Notes: generated from the sequence alone by a model not told the origin. Numbered from the stretch's first letter, positions 1-6,760 are shown. The stretch: DNA of 8,555 bases from an uncultured Lachnospiraceae bacterium (GCA_958444395.1 CAUCOL010000061.1:1-8555); one strand, 5' to 3'. Made by a program: numbers and translations.

Positions 1-939
1 CATACAGGCCCATTTCTGATCTGCCGGACGAATATTGGCATCCCAGGTCTGCATCCATCCGATCAAAATACGCCGGCCATCCGCCGACAGCATGGTCTGT
101 GATGCGTAAAAGTCCAGACCATCATCCAGAGAGTATACATGCGAATAATCAAATACATGCCGTCCCCTGTCGTAACTGCCGGTATAATATACTGCATTAT
201 TTCCATTATGAAACTCCGGACCGGCACACAGATCCTGCGGAGAAGCAAGCAGTATATATTCCCCGTCCAGTTCAAAGAAATCCGGGCATTCCCACATTGT
301 TCCAAGATTTCCGTTTTTATCTTCTGCCAATACAGATACATACTTCCACTCAACGGCATCCTCCGAATGAAATAATACAACCTGCGGCTTTCCCTGGTCT
401 GTTTTGTTTCCAACGACCATATAATATCCGTCATCTTCTTTCCATATCTTCGGATCTCTGAAATGCTCTCTGCTAAAGCCCTTCGGAAGCATATCACCGG
501 TCACTACCGGATTTTGCGCAGATTTATTATATTCCTTGCCATCACCCAAAGCAATACATTGATTCTGATACGTATATTTCTGCCCATCCTCCTCTTTTTC
601 CATGACACCGGTATATACAAGAAGATGACCTTTCTCTGTCTCTATTCCTGAGCCTGAAAAACATCCTGCTTCATCATACGCCTGATCCGGAGCCAATGCT
701 GCCGGAAGTTCCGTCCATTTCACGAAATCCTCTGTTTCATAATGTCCCCAGTGCATCGGTCCCCAGACTGTACTGTAGGGATGAAACTGGTAAAACAAAT
801 GGGTCTTTCCCTGATATACAGAAAAGCCATTGGGATCGTTCATCCAGCCGCATGGCGGTGTTACATGGAACACCGGAAGCTCTTCTTTGGAAATGTGGTT
901 CTGTTTAACATATTCATTTGCTTTTTTTAACTGATCCAT
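1..939 (-). CDS. GH32 beta-fructosidase (sucrose-6-phosphate hydrolase / fructanase type), 3'-truncated by window edge
   Basis: The frame is open from the ATG at 939-937 to the first base of the window, giving 313 residues with no stop. GH32 enzymes hydrolyse terminal beta-fructosyl bonds of sucrose, sucrose-6-phosphate or fructans. The three signature blocks are present: WMNDPNG at residues 32-38 (nucleophile D35), FRDP at 160-163 (transition-state stabiliser D162) and WECPD at 216-220 (acid/base E217). Further family blocks are DDGLDFYASQT (about 272-282) and RRILIGWMQ (about 289-297). No signal peptide or membrane segment is seen, so the enzyme is probably cytoplasmic. The family is usually about 480-500 residues, so the rest of the five-blade propeller and the C-terminal beta-sandwich lie outside the window. 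It is the last gene visible in an ABC-importer operon, which suggests it cleaves the imported sugar. The ribosome binding site is only moderate (GGAAAGGGA at 959-951, or ACAGG nearer the start). Exact substrate cannot be read from the sequence. Confidence 0.95.
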   Translation of the reverse strand, partial: MDQLKKANEYVKQNHISKEELPVFHVTPPCGWMNDPNGFSVYQGKTHLFYQFHPYSTVWGPMHWGHYETEDFVKWTELPAALAPDQAYDEAGCFSGSGIETEKGHLLVYTGVMEKEEDGQKYTYQNQCIALGDGKEYNKSAQNPVVTGDMLPKGFSREHFRDPKIWKEDDGYYMVVGNKTDQGKPQVVLFHSEDAVEWKYVSVLAEDKNGNLGTMWECPDFFELDGEYILLASPQDLCAGPEFHNGNNAVYYTGSYDRGRHVFDYSHVYSLDDGLDFYASQTMLSADGRRILIGWMQTWDANIRPADQKWACM

Positions 940-958
940 ATCTATACCTGTCCCTTTC

Positions 959-991
959 CGGATGTCTGCGTTTCTACCCTACAGACATCCG
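959..991 (-). other. Perfect 10-bp intercistronic stem-loop upstream of the GH32 start
   Basis: CGGATGTCTG at 959-968 is the exact reverse complement of CAGACATCCG at 982-991, with a 13-nt loop. It occupies most of the 69-bp gap between the ATPase stop codon and the GH32 start. No T-tract follows on the minus strand, so it does not look like a complete intrinsic terminator. In the transcript its 3' arm runs directly into the GGAAAGGGA element that may serve as the GH32 ribosome binding site. A role in mRNA processing, 3'-end protection of the transporter message or translational tuning is inference. Confidence 0.7.
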
Positions 992-1008
992 ATTGTTTCA
1001 TGCCTTAC

Positions 1009-2106
1009 CTATAGTTCGATCGCTTCTTCCGTATCGATATCAAAAAAGTGCATCCTATGCGGCACAAATACAAATTCCACCTTGTCTCCTACCTTACACA
1101 GCTCATATTTTGAAACTCTTGCAATCGTGACCGCTCCTCCAAATTCAAAATAGAGATTATTTTCATTTCCCATGATCTCTGTATTATCAACAACCGCCTG
1201 CATTTTATTTTCTTTATAGATATCCAGATTCTGTGGATCAAATTTGATATCTTCTCCACGAATTCCAAGTGTCATTCTTTTTCCATGCTTCTTTAACTTC
1301 TCAGCTATTTCCGGCTTCATGGTCAGACGATTGCCATCTGAAAATACAATCTGCCCATCTTCAATGGAAATATCATAGAAATTCATCTGTGGTGAGCCGA
1401 TAAATCCCGCCACAAATTTATTGACCGGTTTTTCGTACAGTTCCATTGGCTTACCAACCTGCTGTACAACACCCGCTTTCATGATCACGATGCGGTCTGC
1501 CATTGTCATTGCTTCCACCTGGTCATGCGTAACGTAGATTGTAGTACTTCCAAGACTGCGGTGAAGCTTGCTGATCTCATTTCTCATGCTGACACGAAGC
1601 TTTGCATCCAGATTAGACAGTGGCTCATCCATCAAAAAAACCCTCTGATCCTTTACGATCGCTCTTCCAAGAGCCACTCTCTGCCTCTGGCCTCCTGACA
1701 GATTTTTCGGTTTACGGTTTCGGTATTCCTCCAGTCCGAGAATATCAATTGCCCAGTCTACCTTTTTCTTGATCTCGTCAGCCGGTACCTTCATATTTTT
1801 CAGTCCATAGCCGATATTTTTCTCCACAGTCATATGAGGATATAACGCATAATTCTGAAATACCATGGAGATGCCACGATCTCTTGGTGCGACCTCGTTC
1901 ATTCTCTTCCCATCAATATATAAATCTCCGGAAGTGATTTCTTCAAATCCTGCGATCATCCGCAGTGTCGTGGATTTCCCACAGCCGGATGGTCCAACAA
2001 ATGCAATAAATTCTTTTTCATTGATCTCCAGATCAAAATCTGTCACTGCCTTTTTATCGGTACCAGGATACTGCTTGCATACTTTTTTTAATTCAATAAA
2101 ACTCAT
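1009..2106 (-). CDS. Carbohydrate ABC importer ATP-binding subunit (MsmK/UgpC/MalK type)
   Basis: This 365-residue protein is the cytoplasmic ATPase that powers a CUT1-type sugar importer. All nucleotide-binding motifs are intact: Walker A GPSGCGKST (38-46), Q-loop Q84 in VFQNYALYPHM, ABC signature LSGGQ (136-140), Walker B VFLMDEP (156-162), D-loop SNLDAKL (164-170) and switch histidine H194 in YVTHDQVEA. A C-terminal TOBE/OB-type regulatory region follows from about residue 240 to 365, with GIRGED (281-286) and a terminal HFFD; the length is normal for the family. It starts 3 bp after the MalG-type permease stop. Its AAAGGAGGG ribosome binding site (2122-2114) lies over the permease's last codons and stop, 7 nt from the ATG. 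Many Firmicutes share one unlinked MsmK among several importers, so a dedicated ATPase in the operon makes this transporter self-sufficient. The family call is secure; the substrate comes only from context. Confidence 0.96.
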   Translation of the reverse strand: MSFIELKKVCKQYPGTDKKAVTDFDLEINEKEFIAFVGPSGCGKSTTLRMIAGFEEITSGDLYIDGKRMNEVAPRDRGISMVFQNYALYPHMTVEKNIGYGLKNMKVPADEIKKKVDWAIDILGLEEYRNRKPKNLSGGQRQRVALGRAIVKDQRVFLMDEPLSNLDAKLRVSMRNEISKLHRSLGSTTIYVTHDQVEAMTMADRIVIMKAGVVQQVGKPMELYEKPVNKFVAGFIGSPQMNFYDISIEDGQIVFSDGNRLTMKPEIAEKLKKHGKRMTLGIRGEDIKFDPQNLDIYKENKMQAVVDNTEIMGNENNLYFEFGGAVTIARVSKYELCKVGDKVEFVFVPHRMHFFDIDTEEAIEL

Positions 2107-2109
2107 GGC

Positions 2110-2961
2110 TTAACCCTCCTTTGAACCTGTGGAAACAACACCTTCCACAATCTGCTTTGAAAATAACGCATAAATGATAATAACCGGTATCGTTACCAGT
2201 GTAATGACAGCTAACGTCTGACCCATCGTTGTATTATCATTGGACGTGATCGCATTTAATCCGATCTGTGCCGTCAGAAGATCACTTGAGGTAAATACAA
2301 GAGATGGCCACAAATAATCGTTCCACACATTTAAAAATGTAAATACACTGACTGTTGCCACAACACTCTTAGACATTGGCAGCACCATGGTAAAGAAATA
2401 CTTCACCGGACTGCAGAAATCCAACTGCGCCGCCTCATAAACATCATCCGGAAGACTGACAAACACCTGCCGGAACAGGAATATATTAAACGGATTTACG
2501 ATCATCGGAAGAACATATCCGATAATGTTATTTAATAGTCCTAATTTTGCAATAAACAAAAAGTGTATGGTAATGATCGTCTCCATCGGCACGATCATCA
2601 AAAGCATAATGATCAGAAGCCAGCGTTCCTTAAACGGAAAATTGATCTTGGCCAGTGCATAGCCTGCCAGCCCGTTTACAATGATTCCCAGAACGATCAG
2701 TACCGCTGCATAAAGCAATGTGTTTGCCATATAGCGGAGAAAACTTGTGTTAGTCAGAATGGTAATATAATTGTCGAAAAAACTGCCATTTAACGCCGGA
2801 GGAATAAACGCCGCCAGCGAATTCATATCTCTTGTGATCGCTGCATCCGTTTTAAAAGAATTGGCAAGCATCCATATTACAGGAAACAGGAAAAACAAAG
2901 ACATGACGATCATAATAATGACAAGAATGATATTAATTCGTTTTTGCTTTTTTGTTAACAT
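2110..2961 (-). CDS. Sugar ABC importer permease, MalG/MsmG type
   Basis: The 283-residue protein is one of two inner-membrane subunits that form the translocation pore. About six hydrophobic segments are visible (near residues 10-30, 78-100, 113-135, 143-165, 198-220 and 250-268). The EAA loop that contacts the ATPase is at about 175-195 (YEAAQLDFCSP...VLP); the glycine usual after the Asp is Phe182 here. The N-terminal region VIWMLANSFKTD is typical of MalG-type subunits. The start ATG (2961-2959) has a strong AAGGAGGG site 8 nt upstream, at 2977-2970, lying inside the upstream permease gene. The first 29 bp of the gene overlap the end of that gene in another frame. Stoichiometric co-translation with the MalF-type partner is expected. 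Confidence 0.95.
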   Translation of the reverse strand: MLTKKQKRINIILVIIMIVMSLFFLFPVIWMLANSFKTDAAITRDMNSLAAFIPPALNGSFFDNYITILTNTSFLRYMANTLLYAAVLIVLGIIVNGLAGYALAKINFPFKERWLLIIMLLMIVPMETIITIHFLFIAKLGLLNNIIGYVLPMIVNPFNIFLFRQVFVSLPDDVYEAAQLDFCSPVKYFFTMVLPMSKSVVATVSVFTFLNVWNDYLWPSLVFTSSDLLTAQIGLNAITSNDNTTMGQTLAVITLVTIPVIIIYALFSKQIVEGVVSTGSKEG

Positions 2962-3838
2962 GTTTTTTTCCCTCCTTATCTTTGGTGAGGATTGTCTGGA
3001 TCACCGTCAGGATCATTACGAAAAATGCAAATACAATCGCCATCGTGGATGCCAGTCCAATCTCCCAGTTTACCGTGCCGGTTTCATAAATATCATAAAC
3101 CATGGTGTAAGTAGAATGAGATGGTCCTCCTCCCGTCATAACCATCGGCTGTACCAGCATACGGAAGGCTCCGATCGTGATCGTGATCAGCACAAAAATA
3201 CACAACGGCTTTAATTCCGGTAATGTGATATCTTTAAACTTCTGCCAACTGCTGGCATGATCCATCTCAGCAGCTTCGTAAAGTGCCGGATTGATCTGTT
3301 GCAGTCCGCCCAAGAAGATCAACATCTGATAACCGACTCCCTGCCATGCACTCATAATCGCAATGGATGGCAAAGCCTGATCTGCACTGTTGATAAACGG
3401 CTGTGCGTTGATTCCAATGTGTGCAAGAATGGAATTTAAAATTCCCTCCGGGCTGTAAATCTGCACCCAAAGTGTAGATACAACCGCCAGAGACATAACA
3501 ACCGGAATAAAAAATGCCACCTTAAAATACGCCTTACAATATGTCACCCTATTGATCAGAAGTGCAAGTCCTAACGCACCCAGTCCCTGTAATGGAACAA
3601 TGATGATCACAAATTTCACGGTATTGGCAAACGCCTGTCGGAAATCATCGTCCTTGAATACCTGAAAATAATTGTCCAACCACGTAAAATGCGTCAGACT
3701 TGGATTTAATGCAAAAAAATCTGTAAAGCTAAATACCAGTGTCAATATCATTGGCAAGAACAAAAACAATGTCAGTAAGATAAGTGCCGGACCAAAAAAG
3801 GCCATTCCCATAATTGATTCTCTTCTTTTTTTCATCAT
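2933..3838 (-). CDS. Sugar ABC importer permease, MalF/MsmF type
   Basis: This 301-residue inner-membrane subunit pairs with the MalG-type permease. Hydrophobic segments are visible near residues 12-37, 74-96, 104-125, 156-178, 211-231 and 263-285. The EAA loop is at about 187-207 (YEAAEMDHASS...ITLP), with His194 where family members usually have Gly. MTGGGPSHSTYTMVYDIY (234-251) is the characteristic MalF-type block before the last membrane segment. The start overlaps the solute-binding protein stop as ATGA (3838-3835), and a second ATG follows at once. There is no good Shine-Dalgarno sequence, so translation is probably coupled to the upstream gene. A third in-frame ATG (codon 10) is possible but has only a weak purine stretch. 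The C-terminus is Lys/Asn-rich because it is encoded in the A-rich overlap with the next gene. Confidence 0.95.
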   Translation of the reverse strand: MMKKRRESIMGMAFFGPALILLTLFLFLPMILTLVFSFTDFFALNPSLTHFTWLDNYFQVFKDDDFRQAFANTVKFVIIIVPLQGLGALGLALLINRVTYCKAYFKVAFFIPVVMSLAVVSTLWVQIYSPEGILNSILAHIGINAQPFINSADQALPSIAIMSAWQGVGYQMLIFLGGLQQINPALYEAAEMDHASSWQKFKDITLPELKPLCIFVLITITIGAFRMLVQPMVMTGGGPSHSTYTMVYDIYETGTVNWEIGLASTMAIVFAFFVMILTVIQTILTKDKEGKKHVNKKAKTN

Positions 3839-5157
3839 TCTAACGTATAACGCTTCAGCTTTGCGTTAATCCTTTCTACAGATTTATCCAGCTGTTCCTG
3901 TGGATCAAAGCCACTCAGAACACAATTCTCCAGTACCTGCTGAAATGATGTACTTACCTGTGGATATGCAGGAGTCTTTGGTCTTGGATGACCATAGTTG
4001 CTTAATTGATAGTAAAGTGCTTTATAGTTTTCGTCTTTTTGAAATACGTCGATTGTTTCATAAGCTTCATATGTGGATGGAAATGATTTTGACTTTTCCC
4101 ATAAATTCTTCCCGCTGTCCACACCACTCATCCATTTCACTAATTCGGTCGCCCCTTTGATATTCTTTGTCTTCGAGGAAGCTGCAAAAGCCCAGGAACC
4201 AGTTGGAGCGTATCTCTCTCCATTCCAGGAATCTCCGACTACATATGGAGCCACACCGAAAGACACCTCCGGATAGCTTGTATAAAGTGTATTAACCTCC
4301 CATGCACCATCAATCTTAAATGCTGCCCTGCCGCTTTCAAACAGATGATCGATCGGTACCTTTGACATATACTTATTCTTCAGCAGCGACTGAAAATAAG
4401 ATACTGTTTTTACATTTTCCTTCGAGTTAAAGACACCGTCTACAGTAAGTCCTGTCTCATCCACCATGTTCCCGCCATTCGACCAGAAAAACGGTGCATA
4501 ATAATAAATGGTTGCCTCACCCACCGGGAATGTCATATCAAGGGCATATCCCTTCTTTTTGTCCATAACCGGTTTCAGCTTTGCAAGAATATCCAGAAAC
4601 TGGGACTGACTCCACGGATGATCTGCATCCGGTATGCGGATTCCTGCCTCTTTCAATATGTCCTTATTATAGTACAGACCAACACTGGACTCCATTGCTC
4701 CCAGAGCGTATAACTTGTCCTTGTAGGTTCCCTGATCAATAATAGACTGTAGATAAACGGATTTTTCTTTTTCCGTCAGCTTTGCCAGGGGCTGAATGAT
4801 CCCATTGGATGCATATGCTGCGATATTCGGTCCATCTACCGTCAGCACATCCGGAAGATCTCCCGACATGACGGATGCATTAATCTTATCAGAGTATCCT
4901 CCGCCACTGTCATTTCGCGGAATAAACTCAATATCCGCAAAATATGTTCCATCATACTTCTTGTTAAATGTATCAACTGCTTCCCGATAGCATCGGCCTT
5001 CATCGGTATCCTCAATGGAATGTACCCATATGGACAGATACTGCTCTCCTTTATCATATCCGGCGATACTTCCGGGCTTCGGCGTACTTTTCTGACATCC
5101 GGTCAGGCTGAGTGCAAGTACGCCCATGGTCAGAGCCGTAATCACACGTTTTCTCAT
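3835..5157 (-). CDS. Extracellular sugar-binding lipoprotein of CUT1 ABC importer (MsmE type)
   Basis: This 440-residue protein captures the sugar outside the cell and delivers it to the two permeases. The N-terminus is a lipoprotein signal: MRKR, a hydrophobic stretch, then lipobox LTGC with Cys21 as the predicted lipidated residue. The mature part has hallmarks of family 1 solute-binding proteins: SGDLPDV (98-104), a GLYYNKDILKEAGI segment (about 160-173), and a late GSWAFAASS block followed by ATELVKWMSG. Length is normal. It is the promoter-proximal gene, with AAAGGAG (5170-5164) 6 nt before the ATG, fitting the need for excess binding protein. Control is probably by the LacI-type repressor encoded divergently. 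The substrate is inferred as sucrose or a small fructan from the GH32 gene; the binding-site residues cannot be read with confidence. Confidence 0.95.
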   Translation of the reverse strand: MRKRVITALTMGVLALSLTGCQKSTPKPGSIAGYDKGEQYLSIWVHSIEDTDEGRCYREAVDTFNKKYDGTYFADIEFIPRNDSGGGYSDKINASVMSGDLPDVLTVDGPNIAAYASNGIIQPLAKLTEKEKSVYLQSIIDQGTYKDKLYALGAMESSVGLYYNKDILKEAGIRIPDADHPWSQSQFLDILAKLKPVMDKKKGYALDMTFPVGEATIYYYAPFFWSNGGNMVDETGLTVDGVFNSKENVKTVSYFQSLLKNKYMSKVPIDHLFESGRAAFKIDGAWEVNTLYTSYPEVSFGVAPYVVGDSWNGERYAPTGSWAFAASSKTKNIKGATELVKWMSGVDSGKNLWEKSKSFPSTYEAYETIDVFQKDENYKALYYQLSNYGHPRPKTPAYPQVSTSFQQVLENCVLSGFDPQEQLDKSVERINAKLKRYTLE

Positions 5158-5206
5158 TCTGTTCTCCTTTCTTTCGTCGTGCTTCTATTTGTGTTTCCGT
5201 TTATAT

Positions 5207-5231
5207 AACCGGTAAAGTAACCGGTTACTTT
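5207..5231. promoter_or_regulatory. Composite operator 1 (operon-proximal), LacI-type palindrome plus partial site
   Basis: AAAGTAACCGGTTACTTT at 5214-5231 is a perfect 18-bp palindrome with a central CpG, the usual form of LacI-family operators. A second ACCGGT core (5208-5213) lies 12 bp away, centre to centre. The block starts at the predicted operon transcription start and extends into the untranslated leader, where a bound repressor would block initiation or early elongation. Confidence 0.85.
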
Positions 5232-5239
5232 GTGATTTA

Positions 5240-5268
5240 ATGATACTATGATTCATACCGTTTGTCAA
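5240..5268 (-). promoter_or_regulatory. Sigma-A-type promoter of the transporter/GH32 operon
   Basis: On the minus strand, TTGACA (5268-5263) and TATCAT (5245-5240) are separated by exactly 17 bp; only one base departs from consensus. The predicted transcription start is near 5233, giving a leader of about 75 nt before the ATG at 5157. Operator 1 covers the start site and operator 2 lies just upstream of the -35 box, so strong intrinsic activity held down by a repressor is the likely mode. Confidence 0.88.
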
Positions 5269-5276
5269 CCTTTTTT

Positions 5277-5298
5277 GTAACCGGTTACTTTACCGGTT
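5277..5298. promoter_or_regulatory. Composite operator 2 (regulator-proximal), inverted copy of operator 1
   Basis: GTAACCGGTTAC (5277-5288) is a perfect 12-bp palindrome with a second ACCGGT core at 5292-5297. The whole 22-bp block is the exact reverse complement of 5207-5228. It lies upstream of both -35 boxes (the operon's at 5268 and the regulator's at 5307), so it could aid repression of the operon through cooperativity or looping and also autoregulate the LacI-type gene. TGTAACCGGTTACT (5276-5289) also matches the CcpA cre pattern TGNAANCGNNNNCA except at the last base. Confidence 0.82.
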
Positions 5299-5306
5299 GT
5301 TTTTCA

Positions 5307-5335
5307 TTGAATTCACCCTCTAGTTCTGCTATACT
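5307..5335 (+). promoter_or_regulatory. Extended -10 promoter of the LacI-type regulator gene
   Basis: TATACT at 5330-5335 is preceded by TG at 5327-5328 (TGnTATACT, an extended -10). TTGAAT at 5307-5312 gives a 4/6 -35 match at a 17-bp spacing. The predicted start near 5342 leaves a leader of about 48 nt. Operator 2 ends 8 bp upstream of the -35 box, so the gene may be modestly autoregulated. Confidence 0.72.
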
Positions 5336-5389
5336 AAGGACAGATTTATAGCACGAAAGATACACTCACAGCACAGAAAGGCATAAAAT

Positions 5390-6421
5390 ATGGATAACAA
5401 AAAGAAAAAAGTCACCTTTGACGACATTGCAAAATATACTCACTTTTCCAAAACAACCATCTCCAGATATTTCAATAATCCTGATTCCCTTACATTAAAA
5501 AACCAGGAGATCATCGCACAGGCACTGGTCGATCTGGATTATCATGAAAACAAGCTCGCAAAGGTGCTGGCAAATGGCAAAAGCGAATTTGTCGGTATTC
5601 TGTTGCCCAATTTATTCCTTCATTATTACTCAGAAATGTTAAACCAGATCTTATCTACTTATGAAACTTTTGGATATAAATTTCTGGTGTTTACCTGCAA
5701 CGGCTCTGAAGAAACAGAACGAAAATATCTTCAGGAACTCCTCGCCTACAAGATTGAGGGACTCATTGTATTAAGCCACACGATCCCGTCGCAGGAATTA
5801 GCTTCTTATCACATTCCTGTCGTCACCATTGAACGGGAGGATAAATACGTAAACAGCATCAATACCGACAACTATATGGGAGCCGTACAGGCTTCCAGTC
5901 TCCTTGTAAAAAACAGCTGTGATATCCTGATCCACATAAATTCCGATGTTTCTCCGTCCGTCCCTTCCTACGGTCGTATCCAGGGCTTTCGTGACACCTG
6001 TCAGCAGTTCAATATCAGACACAAGATAATCCTCACAGATCTCGGCAGCAACTACCCGGAAACACAGCAGCGCATTGGTGAGGTCTACAACCTGATCAAA
6101 GAAAAATATCCGGATAAACGGAAAGGAATCTTTCTCGCCAATGACACCCATGCCAATATTTTTCTAAATCTGCTGATGAGAGATTACGGCACTTTTCCGG
6201 ATGACTACCGGATCATTGGGTATGATGATTCCCCAATTGCCTCTGAGGCAATTATCCCGATCAGCACTGTAGGACAGCAGATTGACAAAATTGCACATGA
6301 AGCCATGAAACTGTTGGTTTCCCAGATGAATGAAATGAAAAAACGCCGGCCGGTTCCTCAGACCGAAATCATTCACAAAATGATCACGCCAATTTTAGTG
6401 AGACGAGATACAACAACATAA
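5390..6421 (+). CDS. LacI-family transcriptional repressor of the sugar operon
   Basis: This 343-residue protein has the LacI/GalR layout. A winged-free helix-turn-helix lies at about residues 8-30 (VTFDDIAKYTHFSKTTISRYFNN), a hinge helix at about 53-62 (ENKLAKVLAN, with L60 as the likely minor-groove leucine), then a periplasmic-binding-protein-like sensor domain. Family landmarks include FVGILLPN (67-74), YGRIQGF (194-200), LANDTHA (249-255), IIGYDD (275-280) and ISTVGQQ (291-297). The start is supported by AGAAAGG (5375-5381) 8 nt upstream. The gene is transcribed away from the transporter operon, and the CpG-centred palindromes between them fit this family. Binding is expected in the absence of the sugar, with release when the sugar or a phosphorylated derivative binds; the inducer is not evident. 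The architecture resembles sucrose/fructan regulators such as SusR or ScrR, but I do not assign a symbol. No clear terminator follows. Confidence 0.95.
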   Translation: MDNKKKKVTFDDIAKYTHFSKTTISRYFNNPDSLTLKNQEIIAQALVDLDYHENKLAKVLANGKSEFVGILLPNLFLHYYSEMLNQILSTYETFGYKFLVFTCNGSEETERKYLQELLAYKIEGLIVLSHTIPSQELASYHIPVVTIEREDKYVNSINTDNYMGAVQASSLLVKNSCDILIHINSDVSPSVPSYGRIQGFRDTCQQFNIRHKIILTDLGSNYPETQQRIGEVYNLIKEKYPDKRKGIFLANDTHANIFLNLLMRDYGTFPDDYRIIGYDDSPIASEAIIPISTVGQQIDKIAHEAMKLLVSQMNEMKKRRPVPQTEIIHKMITPILVRRDTTT

Positions 6422-6641
6422 AAATCCCGGTCATACTTTTCAGATAACCGCAACTGAACCATTATAATTTCTTCCACTCCATCGGGTTGCTGAACACCTA
6501 TTTTCTCTCATTATAACAGGTCAATTTTGAACATCATTCCCTACTTCGTCCTGTCTGATCAAAACCTTTTTCCTTCAAATGCAAACCATAGTGCCGGATC
6601 CGGTTCTGCCCAACTGCAAAGTTGTACATACTACGTTTCCA

Positions 6642-6760
6642 AATTTGTGCAATTCATCCAACTTAAACGTTATAGTAAATCATTTAAGCCGCAATATTTT
6701 TGTCATTTTTGCTGATTTTATTTTATGAATTATTTTATATATAGTCATTTTGCACAAATT
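6642..6760. repeat. 11-bp inverted repeat spaced by 97 bp in the GH5 upstream region
   Basis: AATTTGTGCAA (6642-6652) is the exact reverse complement of TTGCACAAATT (6750-6760). The downstream copy lies within the stretch where the GH5 promoter would be expected. It could be a pair of regulator sites in opposite orientation, but in AT-rich DNA an 11-bp match may be chance. Confidence 0.35.

Noticed and set aside
63..497. Open frame on the minus strand within the GH32 gene
   Set aside because: It runs in a different frame through a gene with intact GH32 motifs, and its product shows no recognisable domain.
4567..4574. AACCGGTT core inside the binding-protein gene as a third auxiliary operator
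   Set aside because: It lacks the flanking GT/AC needed for the longer palindrome, and short ACCGGT cores occur several times in coding DNA here.
6445..6491. Possible terminator after the LacI-type gene from GCAAC/GTTGC pairing
   Set aside because: The stem is only 5 bp with a loop of more than 30 nt and no T-tract, too weak to call.
6594..6603. CCGGATCCGG palindrome
   Set aside because: It is a short, isolated palindrome with no partner, promoter context or repeat elsewhere in the window.
6527..6715. 62-codon plus-strand open frame in the intergenic region
   Set aside because: There is no ribosome binding site and no recognisable domain, the composition is unlike the neighbouring genes, and the length is expected by chance.
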